Below the pieces are notes generated by a model, which was not told where the DNA came from, did not search any database, and worked only from the letters and a program-made list of their open reading frames with translations. 32,137 nucleotides of DNA from Bacteroidota bacterium (lineage in GTDB: Bacteria > Bacteroidota > Bacteroidia > Chitinophagales > Chitinophagaceae): the NCBI GenBank assembly GCA_026391125.1, contig JAPLEO010000109.1:1-32137 (forward strand), given 5' to 3'. The position numbers and the translations under genes were made by a program. Each line of letters begins with the position of its first letter. Position 1 is the first letter of the stretch. This document shows, one piece after another, positions 16,858-25,028 of the stretch.

Positions 16858-17202
16858 TTAACGGAACAGGTCTTGTTCGTTATTTCTTCTATAGTAGATT
16901 TTGTTTTCCATGAATTCCTGAGTTGCAAGGATTGCCGGATTTGGCATTTTCTCGTAAGCTCTAGAAATTTCGATCTGCTCTTTGTTTTCATGAATTTCTT
17001 CTAAACTATCGGTATGAGAAGCAAATTCTTCCAGTTTATTGTGCAATTCTTCTCTCAAAGAAATGTTGATCTGGTTTGCTCTTCTTGCAACAATTGCAAT
17101 TGATTCATATAAGTTACCTGTTTTTGCTTTGATCTCAATCAGGCTTTTAGTTTCAACAACGCTGGCCGTGTTAGCGCTCATTTGCCTTCTTAATTTACTC
17201 AT
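16858..17202 (-). CDS. rpoZ: RNA polymerase omega (Rpb6-like) subunit, Bacteroidota type
   Basis: A 114-residue protein whose core TGNLYESIAIVARRANQI matches the omega/Rpb6 contact helix; the N- and C-terminal extensions are normal for Bacteroidota. Omega helps assemble the beta' subunit of RNA polymerase. Its ATG overlaps the stop of bamD by four bases (17199-17202), a frequent neighbourhood in this phylum. Confidence 0.88.
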   Translation of the reverse strand: MSKLRRQMSANTASVVETKSLIEIKAKTGNLYESIAIVARRANQINISLREELHNKLEEFASHTDSLEEIHENKEQIEISRAYEKMPNPAILATQEFMENKIYYRRNNEQDLFR

Positions 17203-17996
17203 TTTTTCAGGTTTTTTAAATAATTATTTGATAGTGTTTTGTATTTACCAACTTCGTCTATAAACTTACTTCCGCTAAAACGCTCATTAAAATCAGCACA
17301 CTCACTCACCACTTTTTCATAACGCTCTTTCTGCTTCTCTTCGTAACTCATTTCAGCGTATTTGTAATACGACTTAATAACCAATAATTTATACTCATCC
17401 GCTTTCTTAGAGTCTGGAAAATTATCCGACACGTTACCGAAAGCGATCGCTGCTGCTTTATAAAAACCCAGGTCGTAATACAATCCTGCGCTCTTAAAAT
17501 CTTTGGCTTCTAATTTCTCTCTGCACTTATCAATAATTTCTGCTGCTTCCTTGCTCTTCGCTGAACCAGGGTGAGAATTGATAAATGTTTGCATCAAGCC
17601 AATCGTTTTATTGGTATTGGTTTGATCCAGATCAATTTTAGGTGATTGCTTAAAATAGCAATAAGCCCGCATATAATCGCATTCCTCTACTTTGGCACTA
17701 TTCGGAAAACTTTCGACAAAGGTCTTGAACAGTTTTTCTGCATTCAAGTAATCTTTTTCGTAGTAATATGAAAAGGCGAATTTGTAATAAGCATCTTCAT
17801 ATCCCGGAGTACCTTTAATAAAAGGAAAAATATCTTCATAGAGCTGCTGCGCGTAATTATAGCTTTTCTCTTCGTAATATTTGTCAGCCATCTTATGCTT
17901 ATACTCAAAATCCTTGCTCTTCACAATTTTCGAAAATTTGTTCGAACAAGCGCTTAGAAGCATCACCAATATCAAAAAAGAGAGAATCCTATTCAT
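17199..17996 (-). CDS. bamD: Outer-membrane assembly lipoprotein BamD
   Basis: From ATG 17996 the protein has 265 residues: lipoprotein signal (MNRILSFLILVMLLSACSNK, lipobox LSAC) and then tetratricopeptide-like repeats (for example KMADKYYEEKSYNYAQQLYE, KDYLNAEKLFKTFVESFPNS, YYDLGFYKAAAIAFGNV). BamD works with BamA in folding beta barrels into the outer membrane. A TTG at 18008 would add four residues but overlaps the promoter box at 18006-18013. It is co-transcribed with rpoZ. Confidence 0.92.
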   Translation of the reverse strand: MNRILSFLILVMLLSACSNKFSKIVKSKDFEYKHKMADKYYEEKSYNYAQQLYEDIFPFIKGTPGYEDAYYKFAFSYYYEKDYLNAEKLFKTFVESFPNSAKVEECDYMRAYCYFKQSPKIDLDQTNTNKTIGLMQTFINSHPGSAKSKEAAEIIDKCREKLEAKDFKSAGLYYDLGFYKAAAIAFGNVSDNFPDSKKADEYKLLVIKSYYKYAEMSYEEKQKERYEKVVSECADFNERFSGSKFIDEVGKYKTLSNNYLKNLKK

Positions 17997-18005
17997 ACAA
18001 GAGGG

Positions 18006-18013
18006 CAAAATTA
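18006..18013 (-). promoter_or_regulatory. Bacteroidota promoter -7 box ahead of bamD (TAATTTTG)
   Basis: Perfect TAnnTTTG on the minus strand, 9 bases before ATG 17996, implying a very short leader. A -33 TTG at canonical spacing was not found. Confidence 0.6.
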
Positions 18014-18080
18014 GTTATTATCGGGCAATATATAAACTCGTATTCTAGTTTAGCCTAACTGCTCGTTAAGATTTACCTAA

Positions 18081-18113
18081 AAAGGCTGTTCCGCTCTTGC
18101 GAAACAGCCTTTT
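18081..18113 (-). terminator. Terminator of rpsA
   Basis: Arms AAAGGCTGTT (18081-18090) and AACAGCCTTT (18104-18113), with a further CGC/GCG pairing inside. On the minus strand a T-run follows. It lies 19 bases past the S1 stop codon. Confidence 0.88.
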
Positions 18114-18131
18114 GTTATTGAAAGACTCAAA

Positions 18132-20099
18132 TTATTGTTTGTCGCCTTCGCCTTCTTGCAACTTAGCCTTGATCTCAGCTAAAGCACCCAAATCTCCCAA
18201 AGTAGCTTTTTCTACTTTAGCTTGGATGTTTTTAACCGCTTTCTTGGTGCTGTCAGATTCAGCTTTAGCTTCTTTCTTAGCAGTTTCTTTTACTTCAGCA
18301 ACTGCAGCTTCCCAGATACGAGCGTGACTTAATACAATACGCTTTTCGTTACGATCGAATTCGATCACAACAAACTGTGTAGTTTCGTCGGCCTTCACTG
18401 TAGATCCATCTTCCTTATTCAGGTGACGGTTAGGAGTGAATCCTTCTAAACCATACTGTAATTGTACTAAAGCACCTTTATCGTCTTTGCGAGTAACAGT
18501 ACCTTCATGAACAGTTCCTACTGCGAAAGTATCTTCAAGTGCATTCCAAGGATCTTCTTCCAATTGCTTGTGACCTAATTGCAATTTGCGGTTTTCCTTA
18601 TCGATGCTCAAGATGATGATGTCGATGTATTCACCAACTTTGGTATAATCAGTTGGGTGATTGAAACGCTTCAACCAGCTTAAGTCGCTGATGTGAATCA
18701 TTCCACCGATACCTGGCTCCAATTCAACGAACACGCCATAAGGAGTGATATTCTTCACTAAACCTTTGTGCTTGCTGTTTTCAGGGAATTTGGTTTCGAT
18801 TGTGCTCCAAGGATCTTGGCTCATTTGTTTGATGCTCAAGCTCATTTTACGAGCGTCTTTGTCAAGGGTAACTACTTTTGCTTCGTACTCATCACCCAAC
18901 TTAAAGAATTCTTTAGCGTTGATTGGAGTGTTAGCCCAAGTAATTTCAGATACGTGAACTAGACCTTCAACACCTGGCTGAATTTCTAAGAAAGCACCGT
19001 AATCTTCAATGTTTACAACTTTCCCTTTAACAACAGAACCTTCAGCTAAACCTTCAGGCAACACATCCCAAGGGTGTGGAGTCAATTGTTTTAAACCAAG
19101 GCTGATACGTTTTTTGTCGTCGTCGAAATCTAATACAACCACTTGTAATTTCTGGTCCATCTTCACCACTTCGCTTGGGTGAGAGATTCTGCCCCATGAA
19201 ATATCGGTGATGTACAATAAACCATCCAAACCACCTAAGTCCATAAAGGCACCGAAGTCTGTGATATTTTTTACCACACCTTCTAACACCTGGCCTTTTT
19301 CTAGTTTGCTCATGATCTCTGCACGTTGTGCTTCGATATCGCTTTCGATTAATGCTTTATGAGATACAACGGCATTTTTAATTGTTTCGTTGATTTTAAC
19401 CACTTTAAATTCCATTGTTTTTCCTACAAACTGATCGTAATCAGTTACAGGCTTCACATCGATCTGAGAACCTGGTAAGAAAGTTTCCATTCCAAATACG
19501 TCAACAATCAAACCACCTTTGGTTTTGCTTGTAACTGTACCTGTAATAACTTCTCCAGTTTTGTGTACTTCCACAATACGCTCCCAAGCACGGAAGATAC
19601 GAGCTGACTTACGGCTTAAATGTAAATTACCACCTCTGTCTTCTTTTTCAACTACCATTACTTCAACTTCGTCTCCGATTTTCAAAGTAGGTACATCACG
19701 GAATTCGTTCAAAGAAATCAAGCCATCACTTTTAAAACCAATGTTGATTACAACATCTGTTTTAGTTAAAGCAACTACAGCACCTCTTACAATTTCACCG
19801 TCAGCGATTTGTACGAAAGTGTCATCATACACTTTGTCATACTTCATTCTTTCAGTTTCAGCATAAGAGCTAACGTTACGCTTGTCGATACTCCAGTCAA
19901 AATCATCGTGTGCTGTTTCAACAACGATTGGTGCTTCTACGATTGCAGTTGGAGCTTCCGCTTCTACGATTGCAGTTGGAGCTTCCGCTTCCACTTCTGC
20001 TACAGGTGCATTTGTTGTCGCAGTAGGAACCTCAACAGCTTCTGAAGCTGCAGCGTTCTCCTGTGCATCTGCGTTTAATTGTTTCAAGAAAAATTGCAT
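18132..20099 (-). CDS. rpsA: 30S ribosomal protein S1
   Basis: From ATG 20099 (MQFFLKQLNADAQ) the protein has 655 residues. After an acidic, Ala/Pro-rich N-terminal tail (to about residue 75) come six S1 RNA-binding domains (first IADGEIVRGAVV, third GQVLEGVVKNITDFGAF, fourth GSVVKGKVVNIEDYGAF, sixth VGTVHEGTVTRKDDKGAL), then a Lys/Ala-rich tail. S1 binds mRNA on the small subunit, important in a phylum with little Shine-Dalgarno use. An upstream in-frame ATG at 20165 is ruled out by the promoter box at 20133-20140 lying inside that extension. The tail contains two perfect 27-base repeats. Confidence 0.96.
   Translation of the reverse strand: MQFFLKQLNADAQENAAASEAVEVPTATTNAPVAEVEAEAPTAIVEAEAPTAIVEAPIVVETAHDDFDWSIDKRNVSSYAETERMKYDKVYDDTFVQIADGEIVRGAVVALTKTDVVINIGFKSDGLISLNEFRDVPTLKIGDEVEVMVVEKEDRGGNLHLSRKSARIFRAWERIVEVHKTGEVITGTVTSKTKGGLIVDVFGMETFLPGSQIDVKPVTDYDQFVGKTMEFKVVKINETIKNAVVSHKALIESDIEAQRAEIMSKLEKGQVLEGVVKNITDFGAFMDLGGLDGLLYITDISWGRISHPSEVVKMDQKLQVVVLDFDDDKKRISLGLKQLTPHPWDVLPEGLAEGSVVKGKVVNIEDYGAFLEIQPGVEGLVHVSEITWANTPINAKEFFKLGDEYEAKVVTLDKDARKMSLSIKQMSQDPWSTIETKFPENSKHKGLVKNITPYGVFVELEPGIGGMIHISDLSWLKRFNHPTDYTKVGEYIDIIILSIDKENRKLQLGHKQLEEDPWNALEDTFAVGTVHEGTVTRKDDKGALVQLQYGLEGFTPNRHLNKEDGSTVKADETTQFVVIEFDRNEKRIVLSHARIWEAAVAEVKETAKKEAKAESDSTKKAVKNIQAKVEKATLGDLGALAEIKAKLQEGEGDKQ
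19934..19987. repeat. rpsA: Two perfect 27-base tandem repeats inside rpsA
   Basis: Units 19934-19960 and 19961-19987 are identical. They encode duplicated EAEAPTAIV segments in the disordered N-terminal tail of S1. Perfect identity at synonymous positions indicates a recent duplication and a possible variable-number site. Confidence 0.9.
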
Positions 20100-20106
20100 A
20101 AAATAA

Positions 20107-20129
20107 CCCCGAGGGTTTATAATTCGGGG
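20107..20129 (-). promoter_or_regulatory. Hairpin at the 5' end of the predicted rpsA mRNA
   Basis: Arms CCCCGA (20107-20112) and TCGGGG (20124-20129), 11-base loop. The predicted start of transcription is just at the outer arm, so the message would begin with this stem, 7 bases before ATG 20099. It lacks a T-run and is not a terminator. Confidence 0.6.
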
Positions 20130-20132
20130 CTG

Positions 20133-20140
20133 CAAAGGTA
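20133..20140 (-). promoter_or_regulatory. Bacteroidota promoter -7 box ahead of rpsA (TACCTTTG)
   Basis: Perfect TAnnTTTG on the minus strand, about 33 bases before ATG 20099. It decides the rpsA start, since a longer frame beginning at 20165 would contain the promoter. Confidence 0.7.
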
Positions 20141-20264
20141 AGGGAATAGCACAAAAAATGGGCATTTTTTGAGGTAAAAACTAGCTATTTCCCATAATGG
20201 GACATATATTCTACCCATGTTTGGGTATTTTTCAGGGATTTTGAAGGAAAAATCACCTTAATAA

Positions 20265-20272
20265 TATATTTG
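20265..20272 (+). promoter_or_regulatory. Bacteroidota promoter -7 box (TATATTTG)
   Basis: Perfect TAnnTTTG, with TTG at 20241-20243 as the -33 element (21-base spacing). It drives the lipoprotein gene starting at 20291. Confidence 0.72.
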
Positions 20273-20290
20273 TTCTCTAAAATAATCAAT

Positions 20291-21076
20291 ATGAAAAAGT
20301 CGATATTTATTACAGCTATCATTTTAATCATGAGCTGCGGAAAGAACAGTGATCATCATTCAATTACTGTACCTGATCTAATTCAGGGTAACAATAGCAG
20401 AGCAAATATTACAGGCTTCATTTATCTATATGACGAAGATGGTACCAAATTGAGCAACAATGGTTATGTAACCGTTAGTATCGACAATAGTACCGTAAGC
20501 ACAACAACAGATGCAAGTGGTAAATTTCAATTAGACAGCATTCCTGCAGGTACTTATGATATTACCTATAATAGGGATGGTTTTGGTACTGGTAAAATCA
20601 TGGGATTATATCATGCAGCAACAAATCATGCCACTACCGTTATCACAAGAAATGAATCTATGGCAATGAACTCAACATTGGCCATCAATAATGTGTTAGT
20701 TCAAGCATTTGATCCAGCACTACAGCAATTGGGCGTGAGTGGTTTTCATATTGTTCCAGTATTTGGTAATTCAAATGGAAAAGAAAAATGGGTACATTTA
20801 TTTTTCTCAGACAATAACAGCGTAAGTGCTAATAATTATCAAACAGAAACTAAGATCAAAGCTTCAGGTGCTGCCACTGAAATGAATAATTATAACCTTA
20901 CTACAGGATGGTTTGAAAGTCAAGGATTTCAAAAAGGACAAACCATTTTCGTTAAAGCATATGGAGATAGTTTTTTAGCAGACGAATACACGAATCCTCT
21001 AACCAATCAAACAATATTCCCAAGCCTAAGCACCAGCTCTAGCCCCGTAATATCTTTCGTGATTCCAACAAAATAA
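20291..21076 (+). CDS. Lipoprotein with carboxypeptidase-regulatory-like domain
   Basis: From ATG 20291 the protein has 261 residues. The signal MKKSIFITAIILIMSCGKN has a lipobox ending at Cys16. Residues about 38-105 form a carboxypeptidase regulatory-like beta sandwich (NITGFIYLYDEDG, then TDASGKFQLDSIPAGTYDIT), frequent in Bacteroidota surface proteins. The remaining part has no recognised domain. It is a single gene with its own promoter, ending before the hairpin at 21143. The function is unknown, probably an outer-membrane anchored protein. Confidence 0.8.
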   Translation: MKKSIFITAIILIMSCGKNSDHHSITVPDLIQGNNSRANITGFIYLYDEDGTKLSNNGYVTVSIDNSTVSTTTDASGKFQLDSIPAGTYDITYNRDGFGTGKIMGLYHAATNHATTVITRNESMAMNSTLAINNVLVQAFDPALQQLGVSGFHIVPVFGNSNGKEKWVHLFFSDNNSVSANNYQTETKIKASGAATEMNNYNLTTGWFESQGFQKGQTIFVKAYGDSFLADEYTNPLTNQTIFPSLSTSSSPVISFVIPTK

Positions 21077-21142
21077 ACTTAGAAATAATAAAACATTCTA
21101 AGTGAGTATTATACGCTTGCTTTTTTACTGCCACAAAAAAAA

Positions 21143-21175
21143 GCCCGTTTGATTAACTAAAGGAATCAAACGGGC
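21143..21175. terminator. Terminator between the lipoprotein and CBS genes
   Basis: Arms GCCCGTTTGATT (21143-21154) and AATCAAACGGGC (21164-21175), 12 bp perfect. The minus-strand tail is eight T, so it serves mainly the CBS gene; for the plus strand the tail is weak. Confidence 0.9.
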
Positions 21176-21196
21176 AATAAATATGAAACAAAGTTT

Positions 21197-21625
21197 TTAC
21201 GATTGTATATACGTTTGTAAATGTGAAATGGTTTCCTGCTGGTTTAAAATTGTTTCGGTAACCACATCATTCATAGAGATAATGCCTGTTAATACGCCAT
21301 TTTCGATGACTGGCAAATAACGAATCCGTTTTGAAGCCATTAATTGCATACACTTATCAATGGTATCATTTGATTTCACAGCGGGGAATTCGGTAGACAT
21401 GATCTCAGAGACTGGCGTATCACTCGAACTTCTACCCATTAAAACAATTTTACGAGAATAGTCGCGCTCTGTTATGATCCCGATAAAAGTTTCATTTTCG
21501 AGAACTACTAAGGATCCAATGTTTTGTTCTGCCATAATTTCTAATGCTTCCACCACTGAAATGTTTGGGGCAACATAGCTTACTTTATTTCCTTTCCTTT
21601 TGAGGATATCGCTTACTTTTCTCAT
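21197..21625 (-). CDS. Two-CBS-domain protein
   Basis: A 142-residue protein made of a CBS pair: first domain about 10-60 (VVEALEIMAEQNIGSLVVLE, IGIITERDYSRK) and second about 75-130 (IDKCMQLMASKRIRYLPVIE, GIISMNDVV). Such pairs bind adenosine nucleotides and act as regulatory modules. No catalytic or transport domain is attached, so the partner is unknown. The VGIITERDY...GRSS pattern is common in stand-alone bacterial CBS proteins. It is monocistronic with a strong terminator at 21143-21175. Confidence 0.9.
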   Translation of the reverse strand: MRKVSDILKRKGNKVSYVAPNISVVEALEIMAEQNIGSLVVLENETFIGIITERDYSRKIVLMGRSSSDTPVSEIMSTEFPAVKSNDTIDKCMQLMASKRIRYLPVIENGVLTGIISMNDVVTETILNQQETISHLQTYIQS

Positions 21626-21770
21626 ATACCAGATTTTGAAAGTTTAATTTAAGTATTCCCTTGGATTATAACAAGATTTTTTTTTGAGTTTTCAATGTGT
21701 AAACAATGACCTTTCAGCTATTCAAACTGGGCTTGGATAAAATTTTTAAGGAAAATTTATTCGTCACAAA

Positions 21771-21801
21771 TTGGGGAATTCAAAGTTCTTTTCTACCTTA
21801 T
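21771..21801 (+). promoter_or_regulatory. Likely promoter of the repeat protein (TTG, N20, TACCTTAT)
   Basis: TTG at 21771-21773 and TACCTTAT at 21794-21801 (6 of 8 to TAnnTTTG), 20 bases apart. This fits the Bacteroidota -33/-7 geometry ahead of ATG 21828. Confidence 0.5.
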
Positions 21802-21827
21802 CTCCTCTTAAACTAAAAATGTTTCAT

Positions 21828-22187
21828 ATGAAAAAAGTGTTACTTGCCCTTACAGCTTTTGTATTCATGACAAGCATGAGCATTGCTCAGAAAAAAGAAG
21901 AAAAAGCTAAAGCTCCAGAAAAAGCAAAAGTAGAAAAAGCTGCACCTGCTGCAAAACCAGCTGCTACTGCCGCTAAACCTGCCGCTCCAGCTGCAAAACC
22001 AGCTGCACCAGCTGCTAAACCTGCCGCTGCTACTGCTGGACCAACTAAAAAAGATGGTACCCCAGACAAGCGTTACAAAGAGAACAAAGAAGCTGCTAAG
22101 CCTGCTGCAGGACCAACTAAAAAAGACGGTACTCCAGATATGCGTTATAAAGCAAATAAAGATGCCGCTCCTAAGAAAAAAGGATAG
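21828..22187 (+). CDS. Exported Lys/Ala/Pro-rich repeat protein
   Basis: From ATG 21828 the protein has 119 residues (an in-frame ATG at 21819 is also possible). A signal peptide (MKKVLLALTAF...SMSIAQ) leads to a very basic, low-complexity part with AAKPAA repeats. Two copies of GPTKKDGTPDxRYKxNK follow, near the C-terminus. The copies differ at synonymous positions (GATGGTACC versus GACGGTACT), so the peptide itself seems to be conserved. There is no enzyme motif. Composition recalls histone H1-like tails, but the signal peptide sends it out of the cytoplasm; binding to an anionic envelope polymer is one guess. It ends at the strong terminator 22202-22239. Confidence 0.75.
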   Translation: MKKVLLALTAFVFMTSMSIAQKKEEKAKAPEKAKVEKAAPAAKPAATAAKPAAPAAKPAAPAAKPAAATAGPTKKDGTPDKRYKENKEAAKPAAGPTKKDGTPDMRYKANKDAAPKKKG

Positions 22188-22201
22188 TGCATTTATCTCA
22201 T

Positions 22202-22239
22202 AAAAAAAGCGTCCCGATAAAAATCGGGACGCTTTTTTT
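22202..22239. terminator. Very strong bidirectional terminator
   Basis: A perfect 17-bp stem: 22202-22218 (seven A, then GCGTCCCGAT) with 22223-22239, loop AAAA. It serves the repeat protein (plus) and the flavoprotein (minus), whose stop codon it touches. Confidence 0.95.
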
Positions 22240-23461
22240 ATGTGTTGCTGATACTTTTAGCTGCTATCCAGCCACTCGTCCATGCGTTTTGAAAGTTGAA
22301 TCCTCCTGTTACCCCATCAATATCCATGATCTCTCCTGCAAAATAGAGTTGATCAACTTTTTTACTCTGCATGGTATTGGGATCTATTTCACTGAGTTTA
22401 ATTCCTCCACAGGTCACAAACTCTTCTTTAAAAGTGGTTTTGCCATCTACCGTAAATTCAGCAGCAGTAAGATTTTTAATGAGTTTATTTTGCTCTTTAG
22501 AAGGCAAGTCAGCCCACCTAGTATCTTCTTTGATCTCAGATTGTTCCAGTAAAAAATTCCAAAGTCGATTGGGCAGTGAAAACGGATTTTTATTCCCCAT
22601 TTTCTGTGCCGCTAATTCAGTTCTTAAACTATGCCAAGACTCACGCAGGTTTTGTTCGTTATAATCGCTTAACCAATTCACAGTTATTTTAAAACGATAG
22701 GAGGCATCGGCCAATATGCGCGCGCCCCATGCAGATAATTTTAAAATAACTGGGCCACTCATTCCCCAATGTGTGATCAATAGCGGACCCTGTTCAACCA
22801 ATTTTGTACCAATGATTTTTACAGTTGCCATTGGAACAGATAATCCCATGAATTGATTGATCTTATTTCCCGGCATATTGAAAGTAAACAAAGACGGGAC
22901 AGGCGTTTCAATGGTATGCCCTAAATTAGTTAACCATTGAAACATGGTTGATTTTGGATAACCTCCACATGCAACACATAAATAATCAGCTACTAATTGC
23001 TGCTCATTGGATGTTACTAACTGAAATTGATGATCTTCTTTTTTGATTGCTTTGATCTCTGTTTGCATCAAAACTTTCACAGCATATTTATCTGCTTCTT
23101 GTAGTAAACAATTGATGATTGTTTGTGAATCGTTTGTGGAAGGAAACATTCGTCCGTCTGCTTCTGTTACAAGTGTCACATTTCTTTCTGCGAACCATTG
23201 GATCGTGTGGTTGGTATTAAATTGATGAAAAGCTTTTTTTAAAAATTGTTGACCACGCGGGTATTTTTTTACTAGCTCTGCAATTTCAAAACATGCATGA
23301 GTTGTATTGCATCTGCCACCTCCACTAATTTTTACTTTCGATAACAGCTTATTGCTTTTTTCAACAATACAAACTTCTAATGAAGGATTCATTCTTGCAG
23401 CATTTACTGCAGTGAAAAATCCTGCAGCACCGCCCCCTATCACTATTAATTTTTTCTTCAT
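22238..23461 (-). CDS. HI0933/YhiN-type FAD-dependent flavoprotein
   Basis: A 407-residue protein. The dinucleotide-binding GGGAAGFFTA (8-17) and the family signature KISGGGRCNTTH (about 45-56) are present, as is the C-terminal VTGGFNFQNAWTSGWIAA that completes FAD binding. Members of TIGR00275 are conserved across bacteria, but the reaction is not established. It starts 5 bases after the M20 peptidase stop and probably shares its transcript; the transcript ends at 22202-22239. Confidence 0.92.
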   Translation of the reverse strand: MKKKLIVIGGGAAGFFTAVNAARMNPSLEVCIVEKSNKLLSKVKISGGGRCNTTHACFEIAELVKKYPRGQQFLKKAFHQFNTNHTIQWFAERNVTLVTEADGRMFPSTNDSQTIINCLLQEADKYAVKVLMQTEIKAIKKEDHQFQLVTSNEQQLVADYLCVACGGYPKSTMFQWLTNLGHTIETPVPSLFTFNMPGNKINQFMGLSVPMATVKIIGTKLVEQGPLLITHWGMSGPVILKLSAWGARILADASYRFKITVNWLSDYNEQNLRESWHSLRTELAAQKMGNKNPFSLPNRLWNFLLEQSEIKEDTRWADLPSKEQNKLIKNLTAAEFTVDGKTTFKEEFVTCGGIKLSEIDPNTMQSKKVDQLYFAGEIMDIDGVTGGFNFQNAWTSGWIAAKSISNT

Positions 23462-23466
23462 CAGTT

Positions 23467-25005
23467 TTATTTCATCATCATGATCGCTGCAAATGTTTCA
23501 ATGCCGTTCCATAAATTTTGTAGGCGAATATTTTCGTTTTCAGCATGTTGGTTATTATCGTGATTGGCAATTGGAACTGTGATAGTAGTAGCTTTCAAAT
23601 ATTTCTCAAAAACAAATAATGGCAAGCTTCCTCCCATGGATGGCATTAAAACAATTTGATCATCAGTGGTTGTTTGAATTGCCTGAATCAAATGTTGTGC
23701 AATTGGCAGATCCATAGATGTTCGCTGCGCATTATATCCATCACTTAAAATGATCTTAGCAATTTTTGCATGTTCTGATCTTTCTTGATCAGTTGGTTCT
23801 TTTGAAACAATATAAAATCCCTGTGCTTTCACATGCTGCACTAATTTCTCTTGTTGTTTTTTATAATCGTTGCCGGGCACTAACCTTAGATCTATTGAAG
23901 CAATGGCTGTAGTTGGAATGATATTACTAGAAAGCTTTCCAACGTTTGCACTTTGCATCCCGTTGATGTTAAGCGTTGGCAAAAGAATGGATGCTGCCAA
24001 AGATTTGCCAGTCATTTCTTCAGCCATGAATCCCAATTCCGCTTTCATTTGTGCATCAGGTGAGGGGATCGCAGCCAATGCTTTCTTTTCTCTTTCAGTG
24101 AGTGGTTTTACGTCATCATAAAATCCTTTGATCAACACTTGTCCATGATCGTCTTTCATTGAAGCTAATAACTTCGATAATACTAGTGCAGGATTAGGTG
24201 CCCAATTACCATAATGACCACTATGCAATGGACGTTTACTTCCATAAACCGTGATCTCTGCATGCGCATCGCCTCTTGCACCAAATACCACCATTTTTTT
24301 TCCGGTTTGATGCACGGGTCCATCACAGATCACCCAAAGATCTGATTGCAATTGTGCAGCATACTTAACGAGTATTTCATACAAATGATCTGAGCCTGCT
24401 TCCTCTTCGCCTTCAAAGAAAAATTTAATATTAAAATCAGGTTGATGTCCGTTCGCAATGAGTGATTCATACGCACTAAGAATTGCCATCACTCCAGCTT
24501 TATCGTCTGATGCGCCGCGAGCATATATGCGCCATTCGGGATTGATAGGATCAGTATCGCTAGGCCAATTAATAATGTTTGCTTGCTTTTCGAGTGACCC
24601 ATTTAATAGTGTTGGCTTAAAGGGATGCAAACCCTTTGACCACTTGGTGCTATCTACCGGTTGTCCATCATAATGCGCATAAAATATGATTGTTTTTTTT
24701 GCATTAGGAACTAAAACTTCTCCATAAACTGCTGGTGGAATTTTAGGCGTAGTTGGATATAATAATTGAATATTTTGGATGCCTCTTTTTGCCATCATAT
24801 GTTGAATATATGCGGCATTCTGTTGCATGTGAAGGGTATCCGGAGCAAGATTGGGGATCTCTAAAAAAGAAACGTATTCGCGCAACCAAGCATGAGATTG
24901 TTTTTCACGATAACTACGTATCTGTTTTGTAAGGTCTGACTGTGCTTGAATTTGCATTGTCAGAAACAGTACCATTAAACAACAAAACATTTTTTGCATC
25001 TGCAT
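23467..25005 (-). CDS. Exported M20-family metallopeptidase (dipeptidase-like)
   Basis: A 512-residue protein with signal peptide (about 1-22, ending QIQAQ). Metal-binding and catalytic positions of the M20 family are in place: His111-x-Asp113 (YAHYDGQP), Asp168 (ASDDKAG), Glu200-Glu201 (FEGEEEAG), Asp228 (CDGP) and a C-terminal His in NQHAENENI. A lid dimerisation domain lies at about 250-400. It likely hydrolyses small peptides in the periplasm; the substrate is not known. It starts 23 bases after map and ends 5 bases before the flavoprotein gene, so all three may form a unit. Confidence 0.9.
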   Translation of the reverse strand: MQMQKMFCCLMVLFLTMQIQAQSDLTKQIRSYREKQSHAWLREYVSFLEIPNLAPDTLHMQQNAAYIQHMMAKRGIQNIQLLYPTTPKIPPAVYGEVLVPNAKKTIIFYAHYDGQPVDSTKWSKGLHPFKPTLLNGSLEKQANIINWPSDTDPINPEWRIYARGASDDKAGVMAILSAYESLIANGHQPDFNIKFFFEGEEEAGSDHLYEILVKYAAQLQSDLWVICDGPVHQTGKKMVVFGARGDAHAEITVYGSKRPLHSGHYGNWAPNPALVLSKLLASMKDDHGQVLIKGFYDDVKPLTEREKKALAAIPSPDAQMKAELGFMAEEMTGKSLAASILLPTLNINGMQSANVGKLSSNIIPTTAIASIDLRLVPGNDYKKQQEKLVQHVKAQGFYIVSKEPTDQERSEHAKIAKIILSDGYNAQRTSMDLPIAQHLIQAIQTTTDDQIVLMPSMGGSLPLFVFEKYLKATTITVPIANHDNNQHAENENIRLQNLWNGIETFAAIMMMK

Positions 25006-25028
25006 TCGTTTTGTTGAAGATACAAAAG

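Noticed and set aside
19809..20106. Two plus-strand frames opposite the S1 N-terminal region
   Set aside because: Antisense of a repetitive Ala/Pro/Glu tail gives low-complexity frames; no promoter or family support.
20100..20165. A longer N-terminus for ribosomal protein S1 starting at ATG 20165
   Set aside because: The extension contains the perfect -7 promoter box (20133-20140) and the leader hairpin, so it is almost certainly untranslated.
21887..22069. A 60-codon minus-strand Ala/Gly-rich frame
   Set aside because: It is the complement of the AAKPAA repeats on the plus strand.
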